Source: Bigelowiella natans CCMP2755 (taxonomy: Eukaryota > Cercozoa > Chlorarachniophyceae). From it: a stretch of DNA of 64,000 nt. Position 1 is the stretch's first letter; every line of letters begins with the position of its first letter. Shown here piece after piece: positions 11,617-25,919 of the stretch. Position numbers and translations under genes: made by a program. The notes below the pieces were generated by a model. That model searched no databases and was not told the DNA's origin. It saw only the letters and a list, made by a program, of their open reading frames with translations. The DNA lies in assembly GCA_000320545.1 (NCBI GenBank), contig ADNK01000614.1:18501-82500 (forward strand), written 5' to 3'.

Positions 11617-12532
11617 AGTTTGTACCATCGATCCTGAACGCTGCATATAGGCTAGAAAATCAAAGCAAGTAGTAGTGCCGATTGTTAATATTCATAGTAC
11701 ACCTGGCGTGTGGCGTATGCTACGCTGCATCACAGACGTACCCACGCGGATCGAACATACATATACGATAGATGCGATCGGGCTCGATGCACGGCTCATG
11801 ACTATTGAATAAGTAAGGACCATCGATTCTTGTTGTATATGTCGTCGATTTGTACATCCAGAGAGCGCCTATAGCATAGCTTGAGCACTATTCCATACAC
11901 TAGTTCTCAGCGATTGCACGGCTAGTCGCGATGATGGTCGCTGCTCTTGAAAAGTCTCTGCCTATCTAGCTATAGCTATGGCACATTATATAGACAGAGG
12001 CGGCTTGCAGAAGCGTTCCGTATATCGATCGGCATATCGATGGGTTCGACCATTGAATAAGCAATTTGATTTGTTCATTTTTTTGCATTTTGTTCTCATA
12101 CTCTCGCTTGTTTTCCCATGTGTCGCACGGGAGTCGTACATGTATACATGATATGGACGGCGATACATGCAAAACATACAGTGATTAATTCTTATATTTT
12201 CAATCGTCATCCTTATCTATTCTACATATTCATGTAGCTGTGCAACATGAAGCAGCATGCAATTATACAATCTAGTAGTTGTGGACATAATACATGTACC
12301 TTGGCATTGCTAGACATTGTGCGCGTGTGCGCAGCTAGCTTGCATTAAAATTGTGCTGCGGTCGCAAGCAGATTCAATTTGTTCGCTACGATACATGCTG
12401 GATTCGTCATACATGCTCATTGTTCGTGTCCTTTGACTAGTCAGAACTAAATTTCTGGAATATATAATAATTTAACGTTGATCTCCGATGTATGTTGAGT
12501 CAAGCATACATCAATCAGCACGTAGGACTACC
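11617..12532. other. Intergenic island with possible inverted-arm element
   Basis: No gene is seen. The sequence is rich in GATC, CATG and GCTAGC words, unlike the neighbouring genes. Between about 12048 and 12212 an element-like pair of inverted arms is visible: GACCATTGAATAAGCAATT on the left, and TTTTCAATCGTCATCC on the right. Related arms occur near 32.9, 33.6, 33.8, 42.6 and 57.5 kb. Confidence 0.4.
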
Positions 12533-15500
12533 TCAGCTCAATACTGAATTGACAATGCCTAAACAAGCCTTCGCAAGGTCATCGTTCTCCGATTTGCAGT
12601 GCGTCGTGAGTTTTCCACCTTTAAATTCGATTTCAATCAATACGTCCTCCCCACCCATACTCGAGGAAAGGAACATGCATGCATGGGAGGGGTCGTTGGG
12701 GCTCAGCTGCCTATAAGCCATTTTCCTCATTCCGATTCCCGTCAAACTGAAATCAATCATCGAAGGGAATAAGTAGTTAGGACTAGACCGACGATGCAAA
12801 ATTTCTCATTTGATTAACCACTGACGACCGTGAGTACAAAACGTAGTACCTTTTCTCGATGTAGTCAGGCGTAGTATTTGCTGGGCTTAGAATAGGCTGT
12901 GTAAAATCTTCAAGCTCCTCCCAACTGGCAAGGAAATCCTGAGGATTGTCGACTGCATCGTCCTTGTCGAAGAGGATTGCCCACTCAGTGAATGGAATGT
13001 AGAAGAAAGATACACCCAGCTGCGACTTCATCGCGGCTTGAATCTGGCCAAATTTATCGTGGCTGAACTTCCCTTCTTCCGATAAGACTGTTGAGTATTG
13101 GATGCTTTGTCCTGGTTGGATGGCAGGGGGCTGACAAGGAAAAATCGGAGTAAGTTTTCGCATATCAAGGATCTAATTTCTAACATGTTACCTTGAATTG
13201 TGGTGTTGTTTGAAGCCCAAGGAAGTTGTCATTGAATTTTAACAAAAACTTCGTCAAGGGTTGCTGCGTGGAATTCTTCATGTATAGGTTCAATACGACT
13301 TCGTCGTCCGAACTGCAGGCAATACACGGGGCGTGAGTTGGAGGATCAGATATAATAAATAATACAGTTGGCGCTCACTTTTTCGAGAAGTACGCCGCAA
13401 CATCTAATCCTTTATAGTTCTGGCCTCTGGAAGAACTCAGCACGACCACAGGCTGACGGTAGACACAAGAGAGGATTAGAATTTTTATGGATACCGCAAC
13501 TTATAAAGCAAAAGCAACCTTTCCAGTGGCTGGAGTGGCGCTAGCGGTGGTCTTGGCCTCCTTGCTAATGTCGTTGCCGTCTAGCATGCCAAGGAGATCC
13601 TACATTTTCACACAGAAGGATGGATGATGAGAAAACAAAACTACACACAATTAACTATGAGCTGCAGGTCAGTAATATTGAAGTCTACGCAACAAGAGTA
13701 CCGAGGTCGCAGATGCTGGGGCAGCAGTGGCAGTTGGCTGTGCGGTTGGTTGTGTTTCACCCTCATCCTCGTCCTCATCTTCATCCTCATCGGAGTCGTC
13801 ACTATCATCCGAATCTTCGTCTGAGTCATCGTCGCTCGATCCCCCCTCACCATTCTTAGTCTTGAAGTTCGTCGTTCTGTCGCCCTTGACAAGCTGCTCG
13901 GGAGGCTTGTGGAAAATCGACGATAAGGTGTTGACATTGGAGAGGAGGATATCAAGAGTCTTGGACTCCAGCTGGAAGGTTCGGTCCGATATCTCAGGCT
14001 TCTTTCCCAGCACGACGGCTTCGGCCGTTTTGGGGTTCTGGTACAACAGTCTCCAATACACGAAGCCTCTGTCTCGAAGGTCGGGATTATCAATTTTCTT
14101 GGTGCAAATCTCAAGCACTTTCTTCACGAGGGCCCCTGCCTCATCGGGTTTGTACAGGAATAGCTTCACTACGGCTGTGAGAATCGCAAGCTGGACTTGA
14201 GTGCCTTCGTTCTCAAAGGTGTCCGCAAAGTTCTCAAGGAGCTCGTCGGCGTTGGAGATACGGTGAGAATACTCACCGATGATCCAAACCATTGATGCTT
14301 TCGCCTCTGGTTCGTCGAGACTGTCAAGGTTGTCGCACAACACGCTAATAATCTGCTCGTATTTATTAGGATACTTGCGGAAGATATCTTTAATGACGAT
14401 GATTCCCTCCTGGACGACGTAGTTTACACCTGTCTTGATAAGTTCCAAGAGAACGTGAACACATTTTTGTGCCTTCGCAGGGAGCTTAATAGCACAACGA
14501 CCAATGGCTCTCACGGCCTTTCTCACAAATTCAGTGTCAGCTTCCTTCGCGTAGCTTTTGAATTCCGTGAGGATAATGTCGATATTAGTATCGGTAGCCA
14601 GACGAACCATGATTTCGAGCTTCTCGACTTTTACGTAGATTGGATCGTTGTATTCACAGAAGAATTCCTTCAGATATTGGAATCCATCCGATAGAAGATC
14701 AGGAAACTTTTGGATGATTAAATTTATGTTACGGAGTGCCACGTATTGAATTTCAGGTGGATGGATCGAATGGTTGAGCAGGGTGATTAGAGGTGGACGC
14801 ATAGCGTCGAGAGATACTTTCCTCACGGTTTTGGACTGCACCAAGGGCAAATACTTCATAATAACCTTGATTGCAGACATAGAGACGGCCGCATTTTTAT
14901 GTTTTAACTGAGGGCTAACGCGCTGGAGAATGCTTGTTGCCTCTTTTTCATCTGGCTCATAAGCTGCTAGGGCATCTAGAAGATATACTTGTCCCCATTC
15001 ATTGCACTCAGAAAGCGCAGCGGCAAGTCCCGAAAGCATGTTAGAGTTCATGTTGAAAACGTCCCTTCCACTCTTCATACCGATCTCAGTTAGCGCAGCA
15101 ACAGCATTAAAAACGACCATAGGGTTTCCCTCAGAAATGAGCTCCCGAAGCTTAGGAACAAAATCACCTTCGAAAATGATATCTGAATCGATATCGTACA
15201 ACTTTACAGTGCAAATAGCGGCTGTCTTCTTTACGTAGTCATCCTTGTCCCGAAGTGCGAGTTTGAGAGTACTTGCAAGGCTATCCACGATCTTGGGGAT
15301 ACGAATGCAGCCCATCGTTCGAATGGCAAGTGCACGAATCAAGGGGTCGGGATTCTGAGCGTCTTTTTGAAATTGGTCTACGATTTTCATCGCCGCATCG
15401 GGGGCTTTTCGTGCGTAGTTAATAATGTAAAGATAGACCAGTTTCTTTAATTCCAGGTCAGGGGACGAGACACTCTTCACAACATCGTTAAATAGCGGCG

Positions 15501-15862
15501 ACACATCAGTGCCGCAAGTCATAAAAGCGATGACTTTTTTCACGGCATCTTTCTGCACTGCAGTTTTATGGTCCTGATGTCGAAGATAAATTACTCAGAT
15601 TTACGAAGCGTGGAAAAAGAGTATGCCAAAACACCATAAAGGTTTGTATTGTAAGAGTAAACTGAGGCGCAACAGGTTGGTGGCCTGGCATGTTATCGCA
15701 ACTTTTAGACCAGAGGGTAACACTCAAGTCCGTAAAAACATAAATATCTCTGCATCTTTGTATGATGGTTCTTACATTAAGGTTTTTCTTGAGCTCCGAG
15801 ATTTCACTCCTTTGATTTGACGTCTTGAAGTAGTCACCTCCCTTCTTCTTCCTGGCGGCCAT
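12533..15862 (-). CDS. Beta-adaptin, AP-1/AP-2 large subunit (909 aa)
   Basis: Seven exons on the minus strand: 15862-15776, 15573-13702, 13599-13519, 13452-13379, 13312-13192, 13130-12850 and 12746-12533; 2,730 nt in frame. The N-terminal trunk (residues about 1-590) is diagnostic of beta-adaptins, with motifs such as DLELKKLVYLYIINYA and DPLIRALAIRTMGCIR. It forms the HEAT-repeat solenoid of clathrin adaptor complexes at the trans-Golgi/endosome (AP-1) or plasma membrane (AP-2). A strongly acidic Asp/Glu/Ser hinge follows (about 600-640), then a DLLGMLDG element at about 654, resembling a clathrin/accessory motif. A two-part appendage domain (about 690-909) ends the protein. Length and order match full-length family members, so it looks functional. 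AP-1 and AP-2 cannot be separated; one shared beta subunit is common in protists. Confidence 0.97.
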
Positions 15863-17245
15863 TCTGTCGATATGTCCTTTTGGAACCCCTTCTCTCTGGA
15901 TTATAGAAAATAATTATTGAATGGATGCATTCATAACGTCAACTGTGAACAATATAAACCGCACCGCTCGACGAATTATGATTGATATGCAAATCGACTA
16001 AAAGCTCAATAATTTAATCTTAATCATTGCTCGCTCACAGCACTTAAGATTCATGAATCACGGCCATATTACGATCGAATTATCAAAAAGGCTGTGCTCT
16101 GCAGTCCACCGACGTGGAAGGCAAGGGTTAGGCAAAGGTGATTCAACCACAGCAAAGCGCTATTTCAGACTTTAGCGCACAATGCAATGCAGCCAAAATC
16201 TTGGAATAAGCTCAACGACAAGATGAGGGAACTAAATTGTGAGAAATTGTCCTCTTATTTTAGTGAAAGTTATCCAAAACCGGATCTAAATAAAACCCCG
16301 ACCAAATATCCCTGTCTGGAATCTAACTTCAGACAAATAAATAAGGTACACTCATCCAGTTTTGAGAAATAGTATTAGATAAATTTTCCCCTTAATTGGA
16401 AAGTTTTGAAGACTTAAAAGATAATTCAAAACAATCTTTATATATGCGCCTACGATAAGTACAGTTTTATTAGGCTGATAGTGATAGGAAAAATGTGGCA
16501 ATCTTATTCCGCTAAAGACTCTGCATCTAATATTTGTCGTTCGAAATCTAGGTGGATAAAAATTACATGCGTCAAAAGACTATCGCCAATTAGTACCATA
16601 TTCTCGAGGAATTCTCAATCTTTGAACACCTTCGTGAGTTCCACAATAACTGAAACTCCAAGAGATATGCCTGTGTCGATGCGAAGGAAGCATTTTTATT
16701 TCTTGGAATTAGATGCTTTTGCTCTGAAAAGGATCCGATTTGAAGGTGAAATATCAGGCCACTAAGCTCATAATTTGTGGTAAAATTTATACTGCGACAA
16801 TTAAGTTAGAGAATTTTAAACTTGAATTTCATTTTCCGTTGAAACCTCGAGTAAATCTTGCCAGGCCCTGCTGCTCGCCAAACGGAAGCGACAAAGTGAA
16901 GCACCGAAATGGTTCGGATTCCCATAGAGCTCATTTAACTCTTAACTGGGAATATTATAATGTCGTAGTCTAATAATCACACCTATTAATAAGACATTGT
17001 TCCAACCAGATGGGATGCAAATCTGAAAGGTGCGATTCGCCCCTACCGGGCGATCCTTAAGTAAAGGTACTCATCCAGAAGCTCTACTGGGAGGAGCACA
17101 TTCATTGAACAAGATAGGACGGAACTGTTCGCTCTACGCCATAGGCGCTTTGGATTTGCGCGATTCCAAAAATTTTGCGTGGCAGCATCGTATCGGTGTT
17201 GAACGAGTCACGAAAGCATCCCGTTAGAAGACTGGCAGAAGGAAA
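15863..17245. other. AT-richer region with coding-like but unplaced frames
   Basis: The first part is the upstream region of the beta-adaptin gene. Between about 16187 and 16976 several ATG-started plus-strand frames (61, 94 and 77 codons) have Lys/Ser/Asn-rich, protein-like composition (for example KSWNKLNDKMRELNCEKL). They lie in different frames and could be exons of an unrecognised gene or degraded DNA. I could not build a consistent model. Confidence 0.3.
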
Positions 17246-18302
17246 ATGAGCATGTTCAACAAATGGAAAAATGCTTTTAAGAAGCGTAAGAAAAAAGGTG
17301 CAAGCACGGACAAGGCCAACGCTTCGACCACAAGCTACATGCTCGATGATGCTGACATAGGTGTTTGACACGCAAAAATCAGTTCCTTCGACTTTCAAGG
17401 ATGTGCACTTCAGACAAGCCACATACACACCCCACCGATTTCGCTTGTCAGGCGGCAGCATACATATATGATTAAGATGAAATTTTGTGATACGCAGCTC
17501 ATCCAGTGAAGATCTTCATTGAAGGAGGGCCTGTCCACACAGGCATTCTCAAAGCGGGCGGAACCCCTGAAAACAAAACTGGCACGTTTCGTTGGTACAG
17601 AAGCGTTGGAAGACAATTCACTTGCCTCAAAGATGTAATTCTTCACCAATACAGTTATTTCACGATCAAATCGCTTAACATAATTTTATTGAACAGGTGA
17701 CCGGGAACACCTATCAGCCGACGCTAGATGACGTAGGCAGCCGCATATCCACCCAATGGATTCCTGATGACGAAAGGTTCTCTCCCGAGTTGCTTGCTGA
17801 ATTTCGCAAATCCATTCCACTCGTATTTTGCAACAACAAGGAGTCAAGATTCCCCAGAGGAATGACAGCTATTTTCACACATGTTCTTCGTTCAGGATGG
17901 TGCCCTCTGCTTTCGGTGAAGCGGGTCCTCTCGACCTTGACCCTAACGTAGATATACGAGCAAAGAAATTCTTAGACTCGGACGAGGAGGAAACCACCTT
18001 CATAATCACGCTCGGTGCTCCTGGGCTATCCGAGGCACCTAGCACATGCACCAGCGTGCATAACAGTTCCACCAATGTCCACATATTAGAGAAACCAACG
18101 CTACCAAATGGCCCTCCCCCCCCATCTTCCTCTTTAGCAGTTCCAGAAAATGGGGACGGGGAGAACGTGAACGTAGAGAAGGGAACATTGAAAATCTCGC
18201 GGTCGGAGCTGAAGATCATGGATGTGTCAGGCACTGTGCTCCACAGCTTCCCATTAGACAAGGTAATTAATTCCATAAGTATGGGGACGCTTCTGCCAAT
18301 GA

Positions 18303-18344
<42 letters not shown>

Positions 18345-18419
18345 CGGCGTGTGCATACGTGGGAATATTGTGTAAGTACACAAACATGTGCTAATAGCAA
18401 TTTCTTCTGATTCTATCGT

Positions 18420-18457
<38 letters not shown>

Positions 18458-19764
18458 CCTCTCCCGCGGTGTAGAATCTAAGTGTATTGCTACCTGGATG
18501 GGGCCCACCAGTGCTCGTGCTGCAGTACAGACGTACGACGAGAGGCGATGAAGAGAAAGAATCATCTGACGAAAAGGAGGGGAAGCAGGATGATGTCGAC
18601 AGCAAGTCCCCAAATGATGTGAAGGAGGAGAAGGAAAGTCTCGCGGCTAGTACAGAATCGGAAGAAGGAAAAGGTAAGACCATCGCTTCCAAATCAATCA
18701 ATGACGAAGAAACGACTGAATCAAGCGCTGAGAGCGGTCAGGAAGAAGGGGCACAAGAAGATACCAAGAAGGTAGATCCTAGTGGGGAAGAACCCAACGA
18801 TGTTGCTGCTGCAGGAGAAGAAACAGTGGAGGGAGGCAAAGAGAAGGAATCTAGTAAGGTGGAAGAAGAGGGTGAAAAGAACATAGATAATCAGAAGAAC
18901 GACGGTATTGAAAACGGTGGAACAAAGTCCCTCGATGATAAGCAAACAATAGCAGTAGAACAAGATGCAACAGCGAAAGAGACGCACAAGGAAGAAATCG
19001 GCAAAGATGATGGCGGTGAGAAGCCGCAGCTCGAAGTGGAGACGGGTTCCATGAACAAGGACGGCGACAAGTCCAAAGACAAAGATGCAATGGAGGCCAA
19101 AGGAGAAGGGAAGGAAGTAAAGAGGAAACAGAAAGTCTCCTTCGACGATAGTCCTTCTGATCATCCTGTGCTCGTGGTTTCGACCGATTTCATGACCAGG
19201 GACGTCATTGCCCTTATCGCAAGGCGTCTGGCGAACCAAGAAGAGTTTCAACCTAAGGTGCCAGTGTGGGCATGAAGTGGGAGGGAGATTTGTAGACCAG
19301 AATTTTTTGGTGAAAACACATTCGATTTACTAGCAATATGATATGAAATAAAGTTCCGTATTCTTACTCCTATCATGTTCCCATGTGGCCTGAGTACATT
19401 GTTTTGAGTGCTTGTTTGTTTGCTTGTTTGTGTATGTAGGAGGAAGTTCCACTCCCTTCGTCGCAGAAAACCCGAGAGCAGCGGGATGACAGCGAGAACA
19501 AGAACAAGAGCAAAAAGGAGCTTGACCTGACAGATTCGAAAAATGTCCGTTTTGATTATCGTCCCTCTCCCCACGTCGTAAGAATATATTCGTCGTAGCT
19601 ATTTTTATGACCCAAGAAACAAATGGATGGGAAGAAGTTTGGTTAGTGAACAGGGGTGGGGTATTAATATGTTACGTGCTCCGTCTCCTATGTTGCGTAT
19701 GGCGTCATCCTCCTCGTCACCTTGGATGCTCTTCCTTATTTTCTTTCCTCTTTCTCGTTTTTCG

Positions 19765-19817
<53 letters not shown>

Positions 19818-20152
19818 ATCCTCCTGCTGCGGTTTCACCAGTCGTTGCAGCTAGGCGAGATGGAGGTGCTCGACAGCCCCACCAGCCCAACAGTCAATGT
19901 ATCTTCTCCTCCTTTCAAGGATGGCGGTGGTGATGATGATGATGATGATGAAGGTGGAGAGCAGCAGAGAAACGAGGGCGAGGAAGAATGCGGCACAGAT
20001 CAGGAAAAGAACAAGGAGCAGAGGGGGGGGGAGGAGCGGAAGGAAGGTGGTGATAAAGAGGAGGAAGACGGGGGGGAAGGTGAAGGGCTGAAACCCACTC
20101 CTATTCCAGGAATCCCGGTATTATAAGTAGATGAATGATAAACTGCGCACGT

Positions 20153-20185
<33 letters not shown>

Positions 20186-20362
20186 CAGAGAGAAAGAAAG
20201 AAAGAAAGAGAGAGAGGGAGAGAGAGAGAGAAAGAGAGAGGAGGGGACGGTTGTAACCAGTACCTAGCTCAAATTTCATACACTATTGATTTCTAGCCTC
20301 TTGCATGAAGATAGGATCTTGTCTAGGCCGACTTCTCCTGTTTGTGCCGCTTGCAGGGCAGT

Positions 20363-20411
<49 letters not shown>

Positions 20412-21111
20412 TATCCTCCCTCCCCTCCCTCTATATACGAACGCAGGAGAACGAGTTACGAAGGGTTATAGTGCGTCGCACGCCCTTCGGCATGCGTGTG
20501 AGTGGCGATTTAGTGGTAGAGGATGTTGGCGGCCCAGCGATGGAAGCAGGTCATCACAGCACGCACACACAATACACACAGAGAACAACGACTAGACAAC
20601 AATTACTACTACTACTACTACTACTACTACTACCACTAATTACTACTACTTCTACAAAAAGTGGTACCCCTCCTCTTGTTCGACAAGTGCAGTTTACAAT
20701 AGTACCGTGCTGCTTCAACAACATCATACAAGCCACGTTCGGAAGCAAGGGAGAAAGGGGGTGAGGGGGGGGACGGCACTACCCATTGCCGTGGTGAGAT
20801 CGACACACACCGCCATACTCACCACCACCTCTCAGGTATCGTCGAGGGCGACAGCATATTGTCGATCGCAGGCACAACGGCAGAGGTGATGACCTGGACA
20901 TCCGTCTTCAAAGCAGCGCCATTGCCCTTCGAGCTCGTCCTCAAAAAGAACCCGAACGCACCGCCTACCCCTGCTGCCAGTCAAGCGCATGAGACGCCTA
21001 GCAGTAAGACGGGGGGTGGCGATGACAGGAAGAAAGCCTCGTCACATCTCAAGCTTTCTAACACACGGAGTCCGAGTAGCGTCCGCTCAGAGGTGATTGT
21101 AGCAGTAGTTG

Positions 21112-21144
<33 letters not shown>

Positions 21145-22096
21145 TAGTAATGGTGTGGAGCAGTAACAGGTGCTGATGATGGTAGTTCATACTACTACTA
21201 CTACTTCTTCTTTTTCTTCTTCTTCTTCTTCTTTCAATTCTTCATCCACAAAACTACTTCTACCACCACCATCGGACGTCCAACAGGGGGAGGGTGGCGT
21301 ATCACGCGAGCCGAGTTCAATGGAGGCGTTCCTGCATCGACAGCTCAAGGAAACTGAGGCGCGCTTAAAGGAGAGGGAGAAACAACTGGTGGGCAAGATC
21401 GATTTAGCTACTCCTCCAGCACTAAGAATGAAGGATAGTTTTGATGAGTTGACGGATGATGATGATGATGATGATGATGATGTCCCAACAGTTGTTGGCA
21501 CAACTGTGCAAAATATTCTCTGTGAACTATCATCATCAATTCCCCCCCCCCCCCCCCCCCCTCCACTCACTAATGTGACGTTTTCCTTCTACTGCTACTA
21601 CTACTACTACTACTACTACTACACCTATTGCTGCTGCTGCTGCTGCTACTTTGCCTTCTCCAGGAGTCGTCGTTGAAAGCCACGCAAACACGGCTGAATC
21701 AATTCGTCCAAGCAAATAGAAGCTACGAAGTGGAGCACAAGCGCCTGACCGAACAACTTAAGAAGGTGCATTTTCCCTTACATCTCCTCCTGCTCCTCCT
21801 CCTCCTCCTTATCACCACCACCACCGTTATCTTGATGACGATCCTCCTCCTGCTCTCCCCCTCCTCCTCCGGAAACAGGTGACGGCCGAGAAGGACGAGG
21901 CTGTTCCAAGGGCGAGGGCTGCGGAAAAGGCGGCCTGCAAAGTAGGAAGAGTAGTTTGTGCCTTGTCGTCCATGACAGCAGCACAGTAGTTGTAGTAGTA
22001 GTAGTAGTAGTAGTAGTCGTAGTTGTAGTAGGGGTTGTAGTAGTTGGTAGTAGAATGGCTGCTATGTCGTCGTCGTCGTCGTCCCCGTGTCAATAC

Positions 22097-22129
<33 letters not shown>

Positions 22130-22865
22130 CACGACGATGCTCATGATGCTGATACTGATGGTGACGACGGTGCCAACAGGAGGACATGGACACGCTGAGA
22201 GAGCAAATCCGTGCGCTTAGCAAGCAGCTAGCAGAGGTGCGTGCATTCATATGTACGAACACGAAGAAGGAGAAGAAGATGATGATGATGAAAAGAAAGA
22301 CAAGCAAAAACCAAAAAGAGACGGGGGGGTGGTAAAGAAGGAGAATAGCCCATCTTCTAGCATCATGAATATTAAAAAGATGATCCAAAATAAGACGTCA
22401 ACGATGACGACGACGACGACGACTGCTTGTGTTGCGTTGTTGCAGCGGGATATCTTATTATCAACGGGTCTCCTTTTCCTCCCCCCCCCACTTCCTTGTA
22501 TAGATGAACCGACATGAGAAGGCACTCACGCTCCAAGTGAGCACCGAAGAGCAGAAGTGTGAGGCGCTGCAGGTAGATAAACCAGCAATTTCATGTCATC
22601 CGTCATTGTAGTTGTAGTAGCAGTAGTGGTAGCAGCAGCAGCCGTCGTCGTCATCGTCAAGGAGTAGTAGCACGTACGCACCAAAAAGCTGGTGATGATC
22701 CTTATGGAGGCCTGATGCCCCATCGTTCCCTCCCCCCTCATCGTCTCCATCCATCGTTATCAGACCAGCTTAGACGAAATGGAGGAGAAACTGAACGCCC
22801 TACAAGAGTTCAGCGACTTTGAGATCCAGAAGCTGAGAGCGGACCTCAACGAGGTAGTAGTAGTC

Positions 22866-22896
<31 letters not shown>

Positions 22897-24799
22897 GGGT
22901 AGCAGCAGCAGGAGGAGGGGGAGGAGGAGGAGGATATGTCGCAAGGGGAACAAGATACCGACACAAGATAAAAAAAGGGAAAGAAAGCTGAATAGCTTCC
23001 TCTGCACCCCCTTTGTTTATTGCCTCTTCGTCTTCTCGCTGTTGCTATTGCCGTTGCTATTGTGATAACATCCTAGGTCGGGATTGAGCTGAAAGAGGCT
23101 CAGAAGGCCGTGAAAAAGAAGGACGAGGAGATACTGGACCTCGAGAACCACTGCGCTCATCTCAAGTAATATATGCTCTGCTTTGTTTCTAGAAAGAACT
23201 AGTTATAGAAGAAACATGATCGTAGTGATATAGTAGTGGCTGTAAGAATAGCTGTTGTGAATATCCGTCGCTCTTTTCATGGGTAGTAAAGAATATGGAT
23301 GAATGAAAGGCAATGATGATTGATGGTGTTGTCTATTCTTCCTTCCCCCCCCCCTCAACCCCCTCCTATAAAAGGGCTGCGAAGGATCGTCTCGAGAGCG
23401 AGACGGAGGAGAAAGAGCACATTGCGAGGCAGAATCGGTAATTATTCAAAGTGATAATAGGCGTTGAGTGAAATGGTTGCATCATTATCACCACCACCAC
23501 CACCACCACCATCGTCATCATCGTCATCATCACCATTGCGAAATCATCATCCATCATCCATCCATACTCGCCGCCACCAGATTCTCAAGTGCAGGCGACC
23601 AAGCAAAGATTGAGGAACTCGAAACGCAGCTCAAACAGGTTAGTAGTAGTTGTAGTTGGTTGCTCGTCAATAGGACAAGATGGATAGTTGGATAGGTGAC
23701 AACTGTTCAACATTAGCGACGATAATGATGATGATCATGATCATGCGGTGGCCATGAGAAGAGAGGAAAAAGACGGTCAAGATTATTGGTCAATCTCGAA
23801 TCATACTTTTTGCCAATTCTCCTCGTCCTCTTCTCCCCCGCCTCTTCCTCCTCCTCCTCCTCCTCCTCCCCCTCCTGTCATCTTCTCTCCTCGACTGCCC
23901 ACCCCACAGAGTCGCGAAGGCGTAACTAATCTCGAGAGCCAGCTGGGTGCAGCAGAGAAGAAACTGACAGCGATGCAGGAGAAGCTCACACAGTAAGCGA
24001 ATTATATTCCTTCCTACTATCTACTACTTTCTACTACTACCTCCTCCTCCTCCTCCCCCTCCTCCTCCTACTACTACTACTACCAATACTATTACTACTC
24101 ATCATTATATACCGATAATCCCCCAATACATACAACACAACGCGCACGATCATAATGAACAGCACATGCGACACGCATCATACACGCGCCCAATCAACTC
24201 ATCGTGCTGCTGCCGACCTCACCCCCACCTTCCTTCCTACCCACGTAGGAGCGAGCAGGGCAATCAAAGGCAGCTCAAGGAGACCGAGAAGAAGATGAAG
24301 CAGCAGATTACGATGCTCACGACACAAAGGAATAGGTTCAAACGCAAAGCAGAGGTATTGTAAGAAGCCAGTATCATCATCATCAGCAGCAGCAGCACCG
24401 ACTAGAGTGTGAGTGTGAGTGTGTGAGTAGTACCCGTGAATAGAAGACCTTCTCCACAAAGAATATTCGTTTGTATTTCGACACTGTTTTGAGAAGAAAG
24501 AGGGTATTTATTTTGAAGAACTGCCCCTCCCCCTCCCCCTCCTTTCACCGATGATATTATTCAGAGCCTAAGTCACACGGTCAAAGGGCTGATGCGCGAG
24601 AAAGCTCAGTCTGCAAATACGGTGTCCGGCCTCTATGAGCAGAAGCTTGCTGCCCTTGTCAAGGAGAAGAAGGTGGTGGGATTAGCAGTTGTAGTAGTAG
24701 TAGTAGTAGTAGTAGTAGTAATAGTAGTAGCAGTGGTAGTTCTTGCCCTTTTTCCGATGGAAATGGAGTGTATACGTGTGTATGTGTGTATGTGTGTGT

Positions 24800-24836
<37 letters not shown>

Positions 24837-25266
24837 GGATGATTTATGCTACTGCCCCTGGCTCTTGTTACTGTTGTAGTAAACAATATGTTTACCCCTC
24901 TCTTCTTGGTCTTCTATAGGCGGCCATGCAGGCTTTAGAAACATACAAAAAGGCGTTTGAGCAGCAGCTGATGGGCAGCAAGTCCGTCAAGAAGAAAGGT
25001 AGTATTATTGCCATATGCAGCGTCGACAAGCTCTCCTCATGATGGTCAGAAGAAGAAGATTAAGAAAAAGAGGACAACAACCGACATTAAACACAACCAC
25101 TATATAGATGCTGCCACAGCGAGCTCTACTCCCCATCTCCCCAATCGCACTTCATCACCCCCCCCCTCATCCTCATCCTCATCCTCCCAACTCACCTGCT
25201 TGGATATCTATTGATGTATTGTAATGAATACTCTCCTGAAATCATCTTCCCTTTCCGTCTTATATA

Positions 25267-25302
<36 letters not shown>

Positions 25303-25882
25303 GTACATTATATATGTGCCCTTGATGGTGGAAACTCCTTGGCAATGCCTTCGATTTATTCCCTGACGTTAATCCCTTCTATATGCGTACTAATACGCCT
25401 AAAAGTCGTTGGCGGCGATTGTGAGTAACGTCTCTCACCATTTTAGCTTTCCCCCCTTTCGCAGCAGCACGTGTTGCGAGGCCTCGTCTTTTTTCCTTCT
25501 CCTCCGCCGCTCTCCTATCTTCGTATCATTCATCCACATCGATAGCTGATTTGTTTGTTTTCCCCCCTCCTACTTCCAAAATCATCCTTCACGTGGTGGT
25601 AGTGTTCATGGCGTCTAATTCGAGAGCCGACCAAGAACTCGCCACGCTGCGAAAGTATTGTGATAGAGACACTAGGAACTGGGGGGAATGGGGGGGGGGG
25701 GGGGCGGGGAGATAAGGAGTACAGTTATCCTCCTCGTTATTGATTATCGTTCTCTATCCAACAATCCTCATGATCCCTAGGCTGGCAAATGGCCTCTCCG
25801 AGACTATTACGGACAAGGATGAAGTAATCATCCACATGCGAAAAGCGAACAAGATGCTGGGTGCTCGTATACAGGTGGCAGC

Positions 25883-25919
<37 letters not shown>

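Noticed and set aside
13727-14200. Ser-rich plus-strand frame
   Set aside because: Antisense to the beta-adaptin coding exon; the Ser run is the reverse of the acidic Asp/Glu hinge.
18721-19251. Leu/Phe-rich minus-strand frame that looks membrane-like
   Set aside because: Antisense to the acidic Lys/Glu-rich exon 5 of the A9/PDZ gene.
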